In this document: one piece after another, positions 1-8,134 of the stretch
Position numbering within the stretch: position 1 is the first letter of the stretch
Layout: each line of letters starts with the position of its first letter
NCBI RefSeq assembly: GCF_001955655.1
Contig: NZ_MSPW01000006.1
Span: forward strand, 1-64,000
Direction: 5' to 3'
DNA: 64,000 nt
Source of the DNA: Viridibacillus arenosi
GTDB lineage: Bacteria; Bacillota; Bacilli; Bacillales_A; Planococcaceae
Made by a program: the position numbers and the translations under genes
The notes under the pieces: generated by a model
The model's input: the letters and a program-made list of their open reading frames with translations, nothing else
What the model was told of the DNA's origin: nothing
The model's database searches: none

Positions 1-20
1 AGATATAATAATAATATTAT

Positions 21-95
21 GGCGGTTGTGGCGAAGTGGTTAACGCACCTGATTGTGGTTCAGGCATTCGTGGGTTCGATTCCCATCAGTCGCCC
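21..95 (+). tRNA. tRNA-His (GTG)
   Basis: Cloverleaf with anticodon stem CCTGA/TCAGG around loop TTGTGGT, which gives anticodon GTG. The T arm is TGGGTTCGATTCCCA. The acceptor GGCGGTT pairs with AGTCGCC with G-T wobbles, and the discriminator base is C. The 3' CCA is not encoded. First of five tRNAs that look like the end of a longer tRNA or rRNA-tRNA operon starting outside the window. Confidence 0.95.
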
Positions 96-103
96 CATAT
101 TAT

Positions 104-175
104 TGGGGTATAGCCAAGCGGTAAGGCAACGGATTTTGATTCCGTCATGCCCTGGTTCGAATCCAGGTACCCCAG
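104..175 (+). tRNA. tRNA-Gln (TTG)
   Basis: Anticodon stem ACGGA/TCCGT around loop TTTTGAT gives anticodon TTG. The acceptor TGGGGTA/TACCCCA pairs perfectly and the discriminator is G. CCA is not encoded. It starts 8 bases after the tRNA-His, so the two are probably processed from one transcript. Confidence 0.95.
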
Positions 176-183
176 TTAAATTT

Positions 184-258
184 GCGGAAGTAGTTCAGTG
201 GTAGAACACCACCTTGCCAAGGTGGGGGTCGCGAGTTCGAACCTCGTCTTCCGCTCCA
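184..258 (+). tRNA. tRNA-Gly (GCC)
   Basis: Acceptor GCGGAAG/CTTCCGC, anticodon loop TTGCCAA giving GCC, T arm CGAGTTCGAACCTCG. The 3' TCCA is encoded, unlike in the two preceding tRNAs. Confidence 0.95.
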
Positions 259-270
259 TTTTCTATTTAC

Positions 271-344
271 GGCGGCATAGCCAAGTGGTAAGGCACAGGT
301 CTGCAACACCTCTACCACCGGTTCAAATCCGGTTGCCGCCTCCA
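271..344 (+). tRNA. tRNA-Cys (GCA)
   Basis: Acceptor GGCGGCA/TGCCGCC with encoded TCCA. The anticodon loop CTGCAAC gives GCA. Fourth tRNA of the cluster. Confidence 0.95.
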
Positions 345-386
345 ATTATTTTTAAAATAACTACATATAATCTATAATAATATTAT

Positions 387-468
387 GCCGGTGTGGCGGA
401 ATTGGCAGACGCGCACGACTCAAAATCGTGTTCTTTCGAGAGTGTCGGTTCGACCCCGACCACCGGTA
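387..468 (+). tRNA. tRNA-Leu (CAA)
   Basis: Class II tRNA with a long variable arm (GTTCTTTCGAGAGT). Anticodon stem CACGA/TCGTG around loop CTCAAAA gives CAA. Acceptor GCCGGTG pairs with CACCGGT, with a terminal G-T. Last tRNA before the terminator. Confidence 0.94.
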
Positions 469-490
469 TCCTAAATAAGCAAGTATATCA

Positions 491-520
491 AGGGTTCTCA
501 TCTAATGAGGGCTCTTTTTT
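491..520 (+). terminator. Terminator of the tRNA cluster
   Basis: AGGGTTCTCAT / ATGAGGGCTCT stem (with G-T pairs) around a CTA loop, followed by a T run. Confidence 0.8.
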
Positions 521-557
521 GTTGTCAAAATTTCTTTCATTAAGGGAAGAACCCTGA

Positions 558-732
558 TGGAATTTAAGGTGCAAAATATTCTAGAACCACAGTCGTTCAA
601 TGTTAGCTATGAAGGTGCTGGCTTTCTAAATTAGATATTGCAAACTTGGTAGAGGAATTATCTATAATTGAGATTGATGAGGGGTTTGAGTAGGTATCTG
701 CAAATTTTAAAGAAGAGGGTAAAGTACTAAAA
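558..732 (+). pseudogene. Decayed small ORF remnant
   Basis: An ATG at 558 opens 25 codons and then stops (TAG). A second frame directly after it reads as normal protein (LDIANLVEELSIIEIDEGFE, stop, VSANFKEEGKVLKERR) up to a strong palindromic terminator. This looks like a short gene broken by a frameshift and a stop. I do not recognise the family. The stretch 521-804 holds nothing else I can support. Confidence 0.3.
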
Positions 733-762
733 GAGAGGAGGGAAATTTCCCTCCTCTTTTTT
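733..762 (+). terminator. Palindromic terminator
   Basis: AGAGGAGGG / CCCTCCTCT stem with an AAATTT centre, followed by a T run. It would serve the decayed ORF before it and lies 3' of the convergent regulator gene. Confidence 0.75.
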
Positions 763-804
763 ATTATTAGTAATTATAGAAACAAAATTTGGATTTATTT
801 ATTT

Positions 805-1344
805 TCATTCTGAAGAAACACATAAAAATTTAACAGGTGTACTTGTGAGATTCAACCAATAATGTGGACTACTAGAGTCGATGATAATGGAGTCATGTTC
901 GTTTAAATGATATTCTTCATCATTTATTTGTACAGTCAGTATGCCGTCTAAAACATACAGAAATTCTTTTCCGTGATGAGTAAATTGATTCCCCTTGTTT
1001 TCTCCGGGATTTAGAATTATAAAAAGTGGGTTAAAGCCAAGTCCTGTATGATTGCCGGACAAGTCCTTGTAAATGAATTGGTTGACGGTCAAATCCGCAC
1101 TGCTATTAATTCCACGAATGACAGTTGGCTGCTTTTGTTTTGTTTCTGTGCTGAAAAAGTAACTAGGATTTACTTGAAGTACTTCAGATATTTTCTTAAG
1201 CGATTCTAGTGTTAGAGATGATTTCATACGCTCAACTTGTGATAAAAAACTGATGGATAGATCAGTCTTGTCTGCAATTTCCTTAAGGGTCAATTTTCTT
1301 TCTTTTCGTAGGCTTTTAATTTTATCTCCAATTGTTTTGTCCAT
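805..1344 (-). CDS. XRE-family regulator with C-terminal cupin domain
   Basis: 179 residues. An HTH of the Xre/HTH_3 type fills about residues 5-60 (KSLRKERKLTLKEIADKTDL, then SISFLSQVER). A cupin_2 fold fills about residues 105-178 (HHGKEFLYVLDGILTV and a late PHYW). Proteins of this build usually repress a neighbouring catabolic operon and sense a small ligand through the cupin. It is divergent from the proline racemase gene, with about 230 bases of palindrome-rich DNA between them, so it probably controls that gene and itself. The ligand cannot be read from sequence. Confidence 0.88.
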   Translation of the reverse strand: MDKTIGDKIKSLRKERKLTLKEIADKTDLSISFLSQVERMKSSLTLESLKKISEVLQVNPSYFFSTETKQKQPTVIRGINSSADLTVNQFIYKDLSGNHTGLGFNPLFIILNPGENKGNQFTHHGKEFLYVLDGILTVQINDEEYHLNEHDSIIIDSSSPHYWLNLTSTPVKFLCVSSE

Positions 1345-1404
1345 AACAATACCTCATCTCAATTTATGTAAAGTATACATCATTATATATTTTAAAAAAT
1401 AAAG

Positions 1405-1433
1405 TTGACAGAATATTACCTCTAATCTAATAT
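1405..1433 (+). promoter_or_regulatory. Sigma-A type promoter of the racemase operon
   Basis: TTGACA at 1405-1410, a 17-base spacer and TAATAT at 1428-1433. The -10 lies inside an imperfect palindrome (ACCTCTAATC...ATTAGGT) that could be an operator. Confidence 0.6.
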
Positions 1434-1440
1434 TAGGTTA

Positions 1441-1491
1441 TTATAATTTAAGTAATACTTCAAATATATTGAACTTTCACTTAAATTATAA
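1441..1491. promoter_or_regulatory. 13-bp perfect inverted repeat, putative operator
   Basis: TTATAATTTAAGT at 1441-1453 is repeated as its exact complement at 1479-1491, with 25 bases between. It lies between the divergent XRE-cupin and racemase genes, just downstream of the predicted start of transcription. The role as a repressor site is inferred. Confidence 0.5.
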
Positions 1492-1574
1492 AACATATGT
1501 TAATAAATAACTAGAGTCTCTTTTTATAAGTCATTTTGAAATAGTATTTTAAAAATTGGATTGGAGAGATTTAA

Positions 1575-2585
1575 ATGATCATTAAAAAAGTATATACAAC
1601 AGTTGATGTACATGTTGCAGGCGAACCATTACGAATTATAACGGATGGGCTACCCGAGATAAAAGGTGATACTCAATTGGAAAGACGTGCTTACTGCATG
1701 GAACATCTTGATTACATAAGAGAAGTACTGATGCTTGAACCAAGGGGGCATCACGGTATGTATGGATGTATTATTACGCCCCCTGCGAGCCCTCATGCAG
1801 ATTTTGGAGTACTGTTTATGCACAATGAAGGTTGGAGCACGATGTGTGGACATGGAATTGTTGGTGTAATCACGATGGGGATAGAAACAGGTCGTTTCAT
1901 CGTGACAGAAGAAAATCAGAAATTTATCATCGATAGTCCTGCAGGTGAAATAGTAGCCTATGCAAAATGCAATGGTTCTATTGTAGAAGCGGTTTCTTTT
2001 GAAAATGTTCCGTCATTTGTATTGGAAAAGGATATGCCTGTAAGTATTGATGGTTATGAATTCAATGTTGATATCTCATTTGGAGGTGCTTTCTACGCAG
2101 TTGTTAAAAGCAAAGAGATGAGTTTGAAAGTAAATACCAAAGATTTACCTGCAATTCAAAAATGGGGAACGAAAATCAAACGATATATCGAAGATAAAAT
2201 AGATGTAGTTCATCCACTTGAAAGTGGCCTTCGTGGCATTTATGGTGTTATTTTCTCAGATGATCCAGTAGGAGAGAATGCAAATTTGCGTAATGTTACA
2301 ATTTTTGCTGATGAACAAATCGACCGTTCACCTTGTGGTACAGGTACGTGCGCAAGACTGGCAAGCCTTTATGCACATGGTGAATTGGAAGATAAGGGAA
2401 GCTTTGTTCACGAAAGCATCACAGATGGCCAATTCATTGGTGAGATATTATCGATTAGCAATGTAGCGGGGTATGAAGCGGTTATTCCAAAAGTTACAGG
2501 AGAAGCTTTCCTGACAGGTTTCCACCAATTTTTAGTTGATCCACGCGACACTTTGCCAAGAGGATTCTTATTGGAAGAGATTTGA
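1575..2585 (+). CDS. Proline racemase / hydroxyproline epimerase family protein
   Basis: 336 residues, the usual length of the family. Both catalytic cysteines of the two-base mechanism are present: MCGHG near residue 92 and [13 protein letters not shown] near residue 255. In the related trans-3-hydroxyproline dehydratases the second cysteine is replaced by threonine, so this enzyme is better called a racemase (proline) or 4-hydroxyproline 2-epimerase. Cytosolic and cofactor-independent. The start ATG follows GGAGAG. The next gene is an ornithine cyclodeaminase-like enzyme, a partner often seen in proline/hydroxyproline catabolism. Which proline derivative is used is not decided by sequence. 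Confidence 0.88.
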   Translation: MIIKKVYTTVDVHVAGEPLRIITDGLPEIKGDTQLERRAYCMEHLDYIREVLMLEPRGHHGMYGCIITPPASPHADFGVLFMHNEGWSTMCGHGIVGVITMGIETGRFIVTEENQKFIIDSPAGEIVAYAKCNGSIVEAVSFENVPSFVLEKDMPVSIDGYEFNVDISFGGAFYAVVKSKEMSLKVNTKDLPAIQKWGTKIKRYIEDKIDVVHPLESGLRGIYGVIFSDDPVGENANLRNVTIFADEQIDRSPCGTGTCARLASLYAHGELEDKGSFVHESITDGQFIGEILSISNVAGYEAVIPKVTGEAFLTGFHQFLVDPRDTLPRGFLLEEI

Positions 2586-2612
2586 TAGTTTCGTAGCTTT
2601 AAAGAAAGAAGG

Positions 2613-2817
2613 GGTGGTGCAAAAAGAAGAATAATTTTATTCAATTAACTATTTATGTTGCTGTATCATCACTTATTGATACTGGAAACATAGTAAATAA
2701 TATTGAGGATGATTTAACGGGAACCGCAATTGTGCATTCACGTTTTGGTGATGAAATAGAATCTCTTGAAGAAGCTAAGGATGCATCCTTTCCAGAATCA
2801 AATATGGTGGTTCAATA
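2613..2817 (+). pseudogene. Possible gene remnant between racemase and cyclodeaminase
   Basis: One frame is open from about 2613 to the TAA at 2815-2817 with normal-looking composition (for example TGNIVNNIEDDLTGTAIVHS). It has no ATG, GTG or TTG start in a usable place and no ribosome binding site. It is either a 5'-truncated remnant or a chance open frame. I do not recognise it. Confidence 0.25.
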
Positions 2818-2870
2818 ATCTCGCAGAGCAACATGTATTTGTTAGGTAGTTCAGTACTGGAGGAAAAGAT

Positions 2871-3842
2871 ATGTTGATTTTAAGTGCACGTGAACAAAAG
2901 AATTTGATGGATATGAATGAGGTAATGGACTGTGTTGCGCAAGCATTAAATGAGTTTTCCGCCTCGAGAACAGAGACACCAATTCGGTTGTCACTTCCTT
3001 TTGGCCTAGCAAATACAGGGCTTGTCATGCCTTCCGTTGCCAAAGAGTTGCAAACAATGGGTGTTAAATATGTAACGGTGGTTCCCGATAATAAGAAAAC
3101 TGGCAAAACCATTCAGGGTGTTGTTTTATTATCTGATATTGAAACTGGTGAACCGTTAGCTTTGCTTGAAGGCTCTTTTTTAACTCTTATTCGAACAGGT
3201 GCTTTATCAGGTGTTGCGACAAAGTATTTTGCACGTGAGAATGCGAAAGTATTAGGTGTTATTGGAACTGGTGAGCAAGCAAAAGGTTTGTGTGAAGCAG
3301 TTTTAGCTGCAAGAGATATTGAAGAAATTCATTTATTTAATCGTAGCGATTCAAAAGCAAAAGAGTTTGCTCAATTCTTAGAAGAAAAGTTTAAAGTGAA
3401 AGCAGTTCTTTGTGATAATCCTAATGAAGTGGTACGAAAAGCAGATATTCTAGTGACTGCAACGAGCTCGACAATCCCGGTCTTCACCGAAGCATTGAAA
3501 CCAGGTACGCACGTAAACGCGGTGGGCTCATTCCGTCCAACGATGCAGGAATTACCGTCAAGTGCAATTGCTTCAGCACATAAAGTTATTGTAGAAGCAA
3601 AAGACGCAGCTCTGGAAGAAACAGGAGATTTACATGTGCCGATTCAAGAAGGAGTATTTTCTGAAACTGGTATTCATGCAGAGCTTGGAAAAGTGGTAAG
3701 TGGGGAGCGGCCAGGTAGAGAAAAGGATGAGGAAATTACCATTTTTAAATCTGTGGGTCTTGCGATTGCGGATATAGTTGTCGCTAAATATTTGTATGAT
3801 AAGGCCATTGCGAATAAAGCAGGGGTACATGTGGAATTATAA
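2871..3842 (+). CDS. Ornithine cyclodeaminase / mu-crystallin family protein
   Basis: 323 residues, typical of the OCD_Mu_crystall family. The NAD(P)-binding Rossmann segment is seen at about 120-165 (VLGVIGTGEQAKGLCEAVLA). The family holds ornithine cyclodeaminase, lysine cyclodeaminase, alanine dehydrogenase and the delta-1-pyrroline-2-carboxylate reductases that act after hydroxyproline enzymes. Beside a proline racemase-like gene, a ketimine reductase or cyclodeaminase feeding proline is most plausible. The start ATG follows GGAGGAAAAGAT. A weak hairpin with a T run follows at 3,917. Confidence 0.85.
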   Translation: MLILSAREQKNLMDMNEVMDCVAQALNEFSASRTETPIRLSLPFGLANTGLVMPSVAKELQTMGVKYVTVVPDNKKTGKTIQGVVLLSDIETGEPLALLEGSFLTLIRTGALSGVATKYFARENAKVLGVIGTGEQAKGLCEAVLAARDIEEIHLFNRSDSKAKEFAQFLEEKFKVKAVLCDNPNEVVRKADILVTATSSTIPVFTEALKPGTHVNAVGSFRPTMQELPSSAIASAHKVIVEAKDAALEETGDLHVPIQEGVFSETGIHAELGKVVSGERPGREKDEEITIFKSVGLAIADIVVAKYLYDKAIANKAGVHVEL

Positions 3843-3916
3843 GCAAATTTATAATCGCGAGTAATGAGGAATTTGAGAAGGTTCCTGTAACATTTTAAGA
3901 AATAGATGTTTAGAAG

Positions 3917-3947
3917 AGAGAGGGGAAAGAGTGCTCCTCTTTTTTTG
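3917..3947 (+). terminator. Terminator after the cyclodeaminase gene
   Basis: GAGAGGGG...TCCTCT hairpin followed by eight T. The remaining stretch 3,948-4,182 holds no gene that I can support. Confidence 0.6.
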
Positions 3948-4182
3948 TGCATTTCTACATATAGACCCCCCTAGCAATTTACTAGATGGTAGAAGTTCTG
4001 AGGTTAACAGTTCTCAATGGAATTAAAGTATTATATTGTAACTTAATTAAAGTGTACTTCCAGCAGACTTATAATACTTCGTGAATAAGTAAATCAAGGA
4101 ATGCTTCTTTATTCGCTTTTCATATATAGAGTTTGATAAAGTAGAGATAAGAAACAGAATATATTATTAGGAGTTTTAAGAA

Positions 4183-5103
4183 ATGAAAATACGTCCAAAG
4201 AGATTGCAGGTTGGAGATACGGTTGGGATTATTGCACCTGCTAGTCCACCAAATTTTGAGAAGTTAACAAAGTCATTCGCTTTTTTAGAGGAGCTTGGCC
4301 TGAAATATGTTATTGGAAAGTCTGTACAACTGCAGAATGGTTATTTGGCAGGAACTGATGAGGAGCGTTTATCTGATTTACACGAAATGATTGAAGATCC
4401 TAATATTGCTGCTATTCTCTGTGCTAGTGGTGGGTATGGTGCTGCACGTATTGCAGAACGCATTGATTATCAATTATTAGAGGAGAATCCTAAAATCTTC
4501 TGGGGATTTTCAGATATTACGTATTTACATACCGCTTTTGGTTTGTATTCTGATATTGTAACTTTCCATGGTCCAACTTTATCAAGTATGGGGCGAGAAG
4601 ATGTAGCAGAACGTTCTAAGCATATGTTTAAGCAGTTGTTTGAACCTGCTGAGATTCACTATGAAGAAGATATCTCTATGCTTACAACAGTATCTGGTGG
4701 GGCTGTAAGAGGGGAACTAACAGGAGGAAATCTAACACTAATTGTCAGCAGTATTGGTACTAAGTATGAAATCGATACTAAAGGAAAAATATTGCTTATT
4801 GAAGATATTGGTTTAGAGCCGGCTCAAATTGATGGTCTTCTCAATCAGTTAAAGCTTTCACGCAAGTTAGATGAAGTAGCAGGTGTTATTATCGGAGAGT
4901 TTACGAACGCAGAGCCTAAAGAATACGTAGATTCACTCACAATAGATGAAGTATTTACTCATTATTTTGGCAAGTTAGGTAAACCAGTTGTGAAAGGCTT
5001 CAAAATTGGACATTGTGAACCAAATGTAGCAATTCCATTAGGTGTGGATGCTATTTTAGATGCAGATCGTAAGCATTTAGCTATTTTACCGGGTGTTCAG
5101 TGA
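4183..5103 (+). CDS. LD-carboxypeptidase (S66 / LdcA-MccF family), first copy
   Basis: 306 residues. S66 serine peptidases cut the L,D bond before the terminal D-alanine of murein tetrapeptides, or related amide bonds. Visible motifs: SGGYGAAR near 87; the nucleophile Ser in GFSDITYLH near 112; the Glu in LLIEDIG near 205; the His in KIGHCEP near 275. No signal peptide, so it acts in the cytosol. It is a close paralogue of the ykfA copy at 10,980, and the two share long identical blocks. It stands alone, separated from dppA by 315 bases and a terminator-like hairpin. Confidence 0.9.
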   Translation: MKIRPKRLQVGDTVGIIAPASPPNFEKLTKSFAFLEELGLKYVIGKSVQLQNGYLAGTDEERLSDLHEMIEDPNIAAILCASGGYGAARIAERIDYQLLEENPKIFWGFSDITYLHTAFGLYSDIVTFHGPTLSSMGREDVAERSKHMFKQLFEPAEIHYEEDISMLTTVSGGAVRGELTGGNLTLIVSSIGTKYEIDTKGKILLIEDIGLEPAQIDGLLNQLKLSRKLDEVAGVIIGEFTNAEPKEYVDSLTIDEVFTHYFGKLGKPVVKGFKIGHCEPNVAIPLGVDAILDADRKHLAILPGVQ

Positions 5104-5244
5104 TACCTTACAATTAAATAATTTCACAGCTTAAATAATAGTTGGAAATTCAATGCTCTTAGGCATAATTCTTTAATCGTTACCTTATAATACAATAACT
5201 TCTTGTTAATAAAATTCGATTTACACAAAAAACATTTACAATAT

Positions 5245-5275
5245 AACTCATCTCTCATAGAGGTGAGTTTTTTTA
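5245..5275 (+). terminator. Terminator between ldcA-like gene and dppA
   Basis: AACTCA-CTC / GAG-TGAGTT stem followed by seven T. It lies about 140 bases after the carboxypeptidase stop. The rest of 5,104-5,340 shows nothing. Confidence 0.65.
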
Positions 5276-5341
5276 TTTGTTTCTATTAGTATATCCAGTT
5301 AATGATTGAATGCAAAAGTAAATACATTATTTTTTAAATAA

Positions 5342-5395
5342 TTGATATTAAAGTAAAAATCTGTTAATGTATTTTTATAATATTATCAGAATATT
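5342..5395 (+). promoter_or_regulatory. Putative dpp promoter with CodY-like box
   Basis: TTGATA at 5342-5347 and TAATGT at 5365-5370 are 17 bases apart. Just downstream, 5381-5395 (TATTATCAGAATATT) matches the CodY consensus AATTTTCWGAAAATT at 12 of 15 positions. The B. subtilis dpp operon is a known CodY target. That it is one here is inferred. Confidence 0.4.
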
Positions 5396-5418
5396 ATAAA
5401 AATGATAGGGGTGATAGA

Positions 5419-6243
5419 GTGAAGTATTTTTTATCAGTAGACATGGAAGGGATTACGGGTTTACCGGATTACACATTTGTATCTCAATCAGAAAATAATT
5501 ATGAACACTCTAGAAAAATTATGACAGATGAGGCCAATGCAATAATTGGTGCTGCTTTTAAAAGTGGAGCGAAAGAAGTGCTAGTAAACGATAGCCATTC
5601 CAAAATGAATAATTTGTTAGTTGAGGAATTGCATGAGGATGCAGATTTGATCACGGGAGATTTAAAGCCGCTCTCAATGGTTCAAAACGTAGATAAAACA
5701 TTTGATGGTGTAATGTTTGCAGGATATCATGCGAGAGCAGGACAACCTGGAGTAATGAGCCATTCAATGACATTTAGTATTCGAACAATTTTCATTGATG
5801 ATGTGGAAATTGGTGAAATTGGCTTTAATTCATATGTGGCTGGTTATTTTGGAGTGCCAGTTATTTTTCTAGCTGGTGATGATTGTGCTTGTCGTGAGAT
5901 TGAGGCACTTATTCCTGGTGTTGTAACTGCAGCAGTAAAAGAATCAATTTCAAGATCGGCTGTGAAGACATTACATCCTAAAAAAGCACGAGCATTGTTA
6001 GCTGAAAAAACGGCTGAAGCGATTGCGAAAAAAGATTCAATTAAACCACTTGTACCACCAGCTACACCAACATTACGCATTGAATTTACAAATTATGGAC
6101 AGGCCGAATGGGCAGCGTTAATGCCAGGAACGAGGATTATTGAAGGAACAACAATGGTGGAGTTTAAGGCAAAAGATATTCTAGAGGCATATAGAGCAAT
6201 GCTAGTAATGGCAGAGTTGGCATACCAAACACGTTATTGCTGA
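5419..6243 (+). CDS. dppA: D-aminopeptidase DppA
   Basis: 274 residues, nearly co-linear with B. subtilis DppA, a self-compartmentalising zinc D-aminopeptidase that cuts D-Ala-D-Ala and D-Ala-Gly type peptides. Family motifs are SVDMEGITGLPD at the N-terminus, VNDSHSKMNNL near 57, GYHARAGQPGVMSHSM near 103 and NYGQAEWAALMPGT near 225. Translation starts at GTG behind AGGGGTGATAGA. First gene of the dpp-ykf operon, with dppB 20 bases downstream. Confidence 0.95.
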   Translation: MKYFLSVDMEGITGLPDYTFVSQSENNYEHSRKIMTDEANAIIGAAFKSGAKEVLVNDSHSKMNNLLVEELHEDADLITGDLKPLSMVQNVDKTFDGVMFAGYHARAGQPGVMSHSMTFSIRTIFIDDVEIGEIGFNSYVAGYFGVPVIFLAGDDCACREIEALIPGVVTAAVKESISRSAVKTLHPKKARALLAEKTAEAIAKKDSIKPLVPPATPTLRIEFTNYGQAEWAALMPGTRIIEGTTMVEFKAKDILEAYRAMLVMAELAYQTRYC

Positions 6244-6263
6244 CAAGGAGGAGGTGGGTTTGA

Positions 6264-7202
6264 ATGATTCAATATATAATAAAGCGCTTCTTCATGATGA
6301 TTTTAACAGTGTTGCTTATTGCGACATTGACGTTTTTTTTAATGCATGCAATTCCAGGGTCACCATTTGATGATGATCGTACTTCAAATCCTACAATTCA
6401 AGAAAATCTAGAAAAATACTATAAGCTAGATCAGCCATTGCCGGTGCAATATGCGAACTATTTAAAGGCTATTGTTACCTTTGATTTTGGTCCTTCGATT
6501 AAGAAACCAAATGACTCAGTTAATAGCTTATTGGCCAGGGGATTCCCTATTTCATTTGAGCTAGGAATCATAACGATACTAGTAGCGGTTATATCAGGGG
6601 TAACGTTAGGCACTTTAGCAGCACTCCGGCATAACGGAATAATTGATTATCTTGCGATGACTTTTGCGGTTATAGGTATTTCTATTCCAAACTTTATTTT
6701 AGCAACTTTACTTATTCAAATTTTTGCAGGTGAACTGAAGTGGTTACCCGCGGCAACTTGGCAAAGCCCGCTTCATATGATATTGCCTACTTTAGCATTA
6801 GCAACAGGACCTATGGCGATTATTGCAAGGCTTACTCGCTCTAGCATGTTAGAGGTACTAACACAGGATTATATAAAGATGGCGAGAGCAAAAGGTTTGA
6901 AACCGTCTAGAATTATTATCCGGCATGCACTACGAAATGCCATGATGCCTGTCGTGACAATTATGGGGACGATGCTAGCAGGAATATTAACAGGTACCTT
7001 CGTTATTGAACGTATTTTCGCAATTCCAGGTATGGGAAAATACTTCGTTGAAAGTATTAATAATCGTGACTATCCCGTAATTATGGGCTCAACTGTTTTT
7101 TATAGTGCATTTTTAGTATTCATGTTATTCCTAGTCGATATTGTATATGGCATATTAGATCCGCGTATTAAATTGCACAAAAAAGAAGGTGAATCATCAT
7201 GA
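6264..7202 (+). CDS. dppB: Dipeptide ABC transporter permease DppB
   Basis: 312 residues with six likely membrane segments. The BPD_transp_1 domain carries the EAA-type loop (RAKGLKPSRIIIRHALRNA) near 208 that docks on the ATPase. The N-terminal signature (YIIKRFFMMILTVLLIATLTF) is that of the OppB/DppB family. It would pair with DppC to form the membrane channel. Its stop overlaps the dppC start by four bases, a sign of translational coupling. Confidence 0.94.
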   Translation: MIQYIIKRFFMMILTVLLIATLTFFLMHAIPGSPFDDDRTSNPTIQENLEKYYKLDQPLPVQYANYLKAIVTFDFGPSIKKPNDSVNSLLARGFPISFELGIITILVAVISGVTLGTLAALRHNGIIDYLAMTFAVIGISIPNFILATLLIQIFAGELKWLPAATWQSPLHMILPTLALATGPMAIIARLTRSSMLEVLTQDYIKMARAKGLKPSRIIIRHALRNAMMPVVTIMGTMLAGILTGTFVIERIFAIPGMGKYFVESINNRDYPVIMGSTVFYSAFLVFMLFLVDIVYGILDPRIKLHKKEGESS

Positions 7203-8134
7203 CCAATGTAAAAGACATTGAAATAAAAGACGAGTGGTTTAAGCCTAAAGCGAAGAACTTGGAAAACGCTGAAATGGTTGTAAGGCCGTCATTATCGTAT
7301 TGGGCAGATGCTTGGCGTAAGCTAAAAAAGAATAAGCTAGCAATGTTAGGGATGTTTTTTTTAATATTTCTTGCCATTATGGCGATATTTGTTCCGATAT
7401 TTTCTCCGTATTTAGTTACAGCAACTGATTACCCTAGTCAAAATAAAGCGCCTTCTATGACGCATTGGTTTGGAACGGATGAAGCAGGGCGAGATGTGTT
7501 TACAAGAACATGGTACGGCGCACGAATTTCTTTGTTTGTAGGTTTGATGGCAGCACTTATAGATTTTTTTATAGGTATTATTTATGGAGGTATTAGTGGT
7601 TACAAGGGCGGCAAAGTGGATTTAATTATGATGCGTATCATTGAAGTTTTATATGGTCTTCCACATTTACTTGTAGTTATTTTGTTAATGGTCGTAATGG
7701 GATCTAGCTTAACGACAATTATTGTTGCCTTAACAATTACAGGATGGGTAGGAATGGCACGTATTGTACGTGGTCAAGTGTTGCAATTAAAGAATTATGA
7801 ATTTGTAACAGCTTCTAAGTCTTTTGGGGCTAAGACTTCACGCATCATACGAAAAAATCTGTTACCAAACACTATGGGACCAATTATTGTACAGATGACA
7901 CTGACAGTGCCGAGTGCAATTTTTGCAGAAGCATTTCTAAGTTTTTTAGGCTTAGGCATTAGTGCGCCATTTGCTAGCTGGGGTGTAATGGCAAACGATG
8001 CATTGCCTGTTATTTTGTCGGGACATTGGTGGAGATTATTTTTCCCAGCACTATTTATTTCATTAACAATGTTTGCATTTAATGTTCTTGGTGATGGGCT
8101 ACAAGATGCACTTGATCCAAAATTAAGGGGGTGA
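7199..8134 (+). CDS. dppC: Dipeptide ABC transporter permease DppC
   Basis: 311 residues. An OppC_N segment (WRKLKKNKLAMLGMFFLIF) is followed by the transport domain with FGTDEAGRDVFTR near 90 and an EAA loop (ASKSFGAKTSRIIRKNLLPN) near 205. Second channel subunit. It overlaps dppB and dppD by four bases each. Confidence 0.94.
   Translation: MTNVKDIEIKDEWFKPKAKNLENAEMVVRPSLSYWADAWRKLKKNKLAMLGMFFLIFLAIMAIFVPIFSPYLVTATDYPSQNKAPSMTHWFGTDEAGRDVFTRTWYGARISLFVGLMAALIDFFIGIIYGGISGYKGGKVDLIMMRIIEVLYGLPHLLVVILLMVVMGSSLTTIIVALTITGWVGMARIVRGQVLQLKNYEFVTASKSFGAKTSRIIRKNLLPNTMGPIIVQMTLTVPSAIFAEAFLSFLGLGISAPFASWGVMANDALPVILSGHWWRLFFPALFISLTMFAFNVLGDGLQDALDPKLRG

Noticed and set aside
145-345. 66-codon open frame on the minus strand across the tRNA genes
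   Set aside because: It is entirely inside three tRNA genes and is a familiar false ORF.
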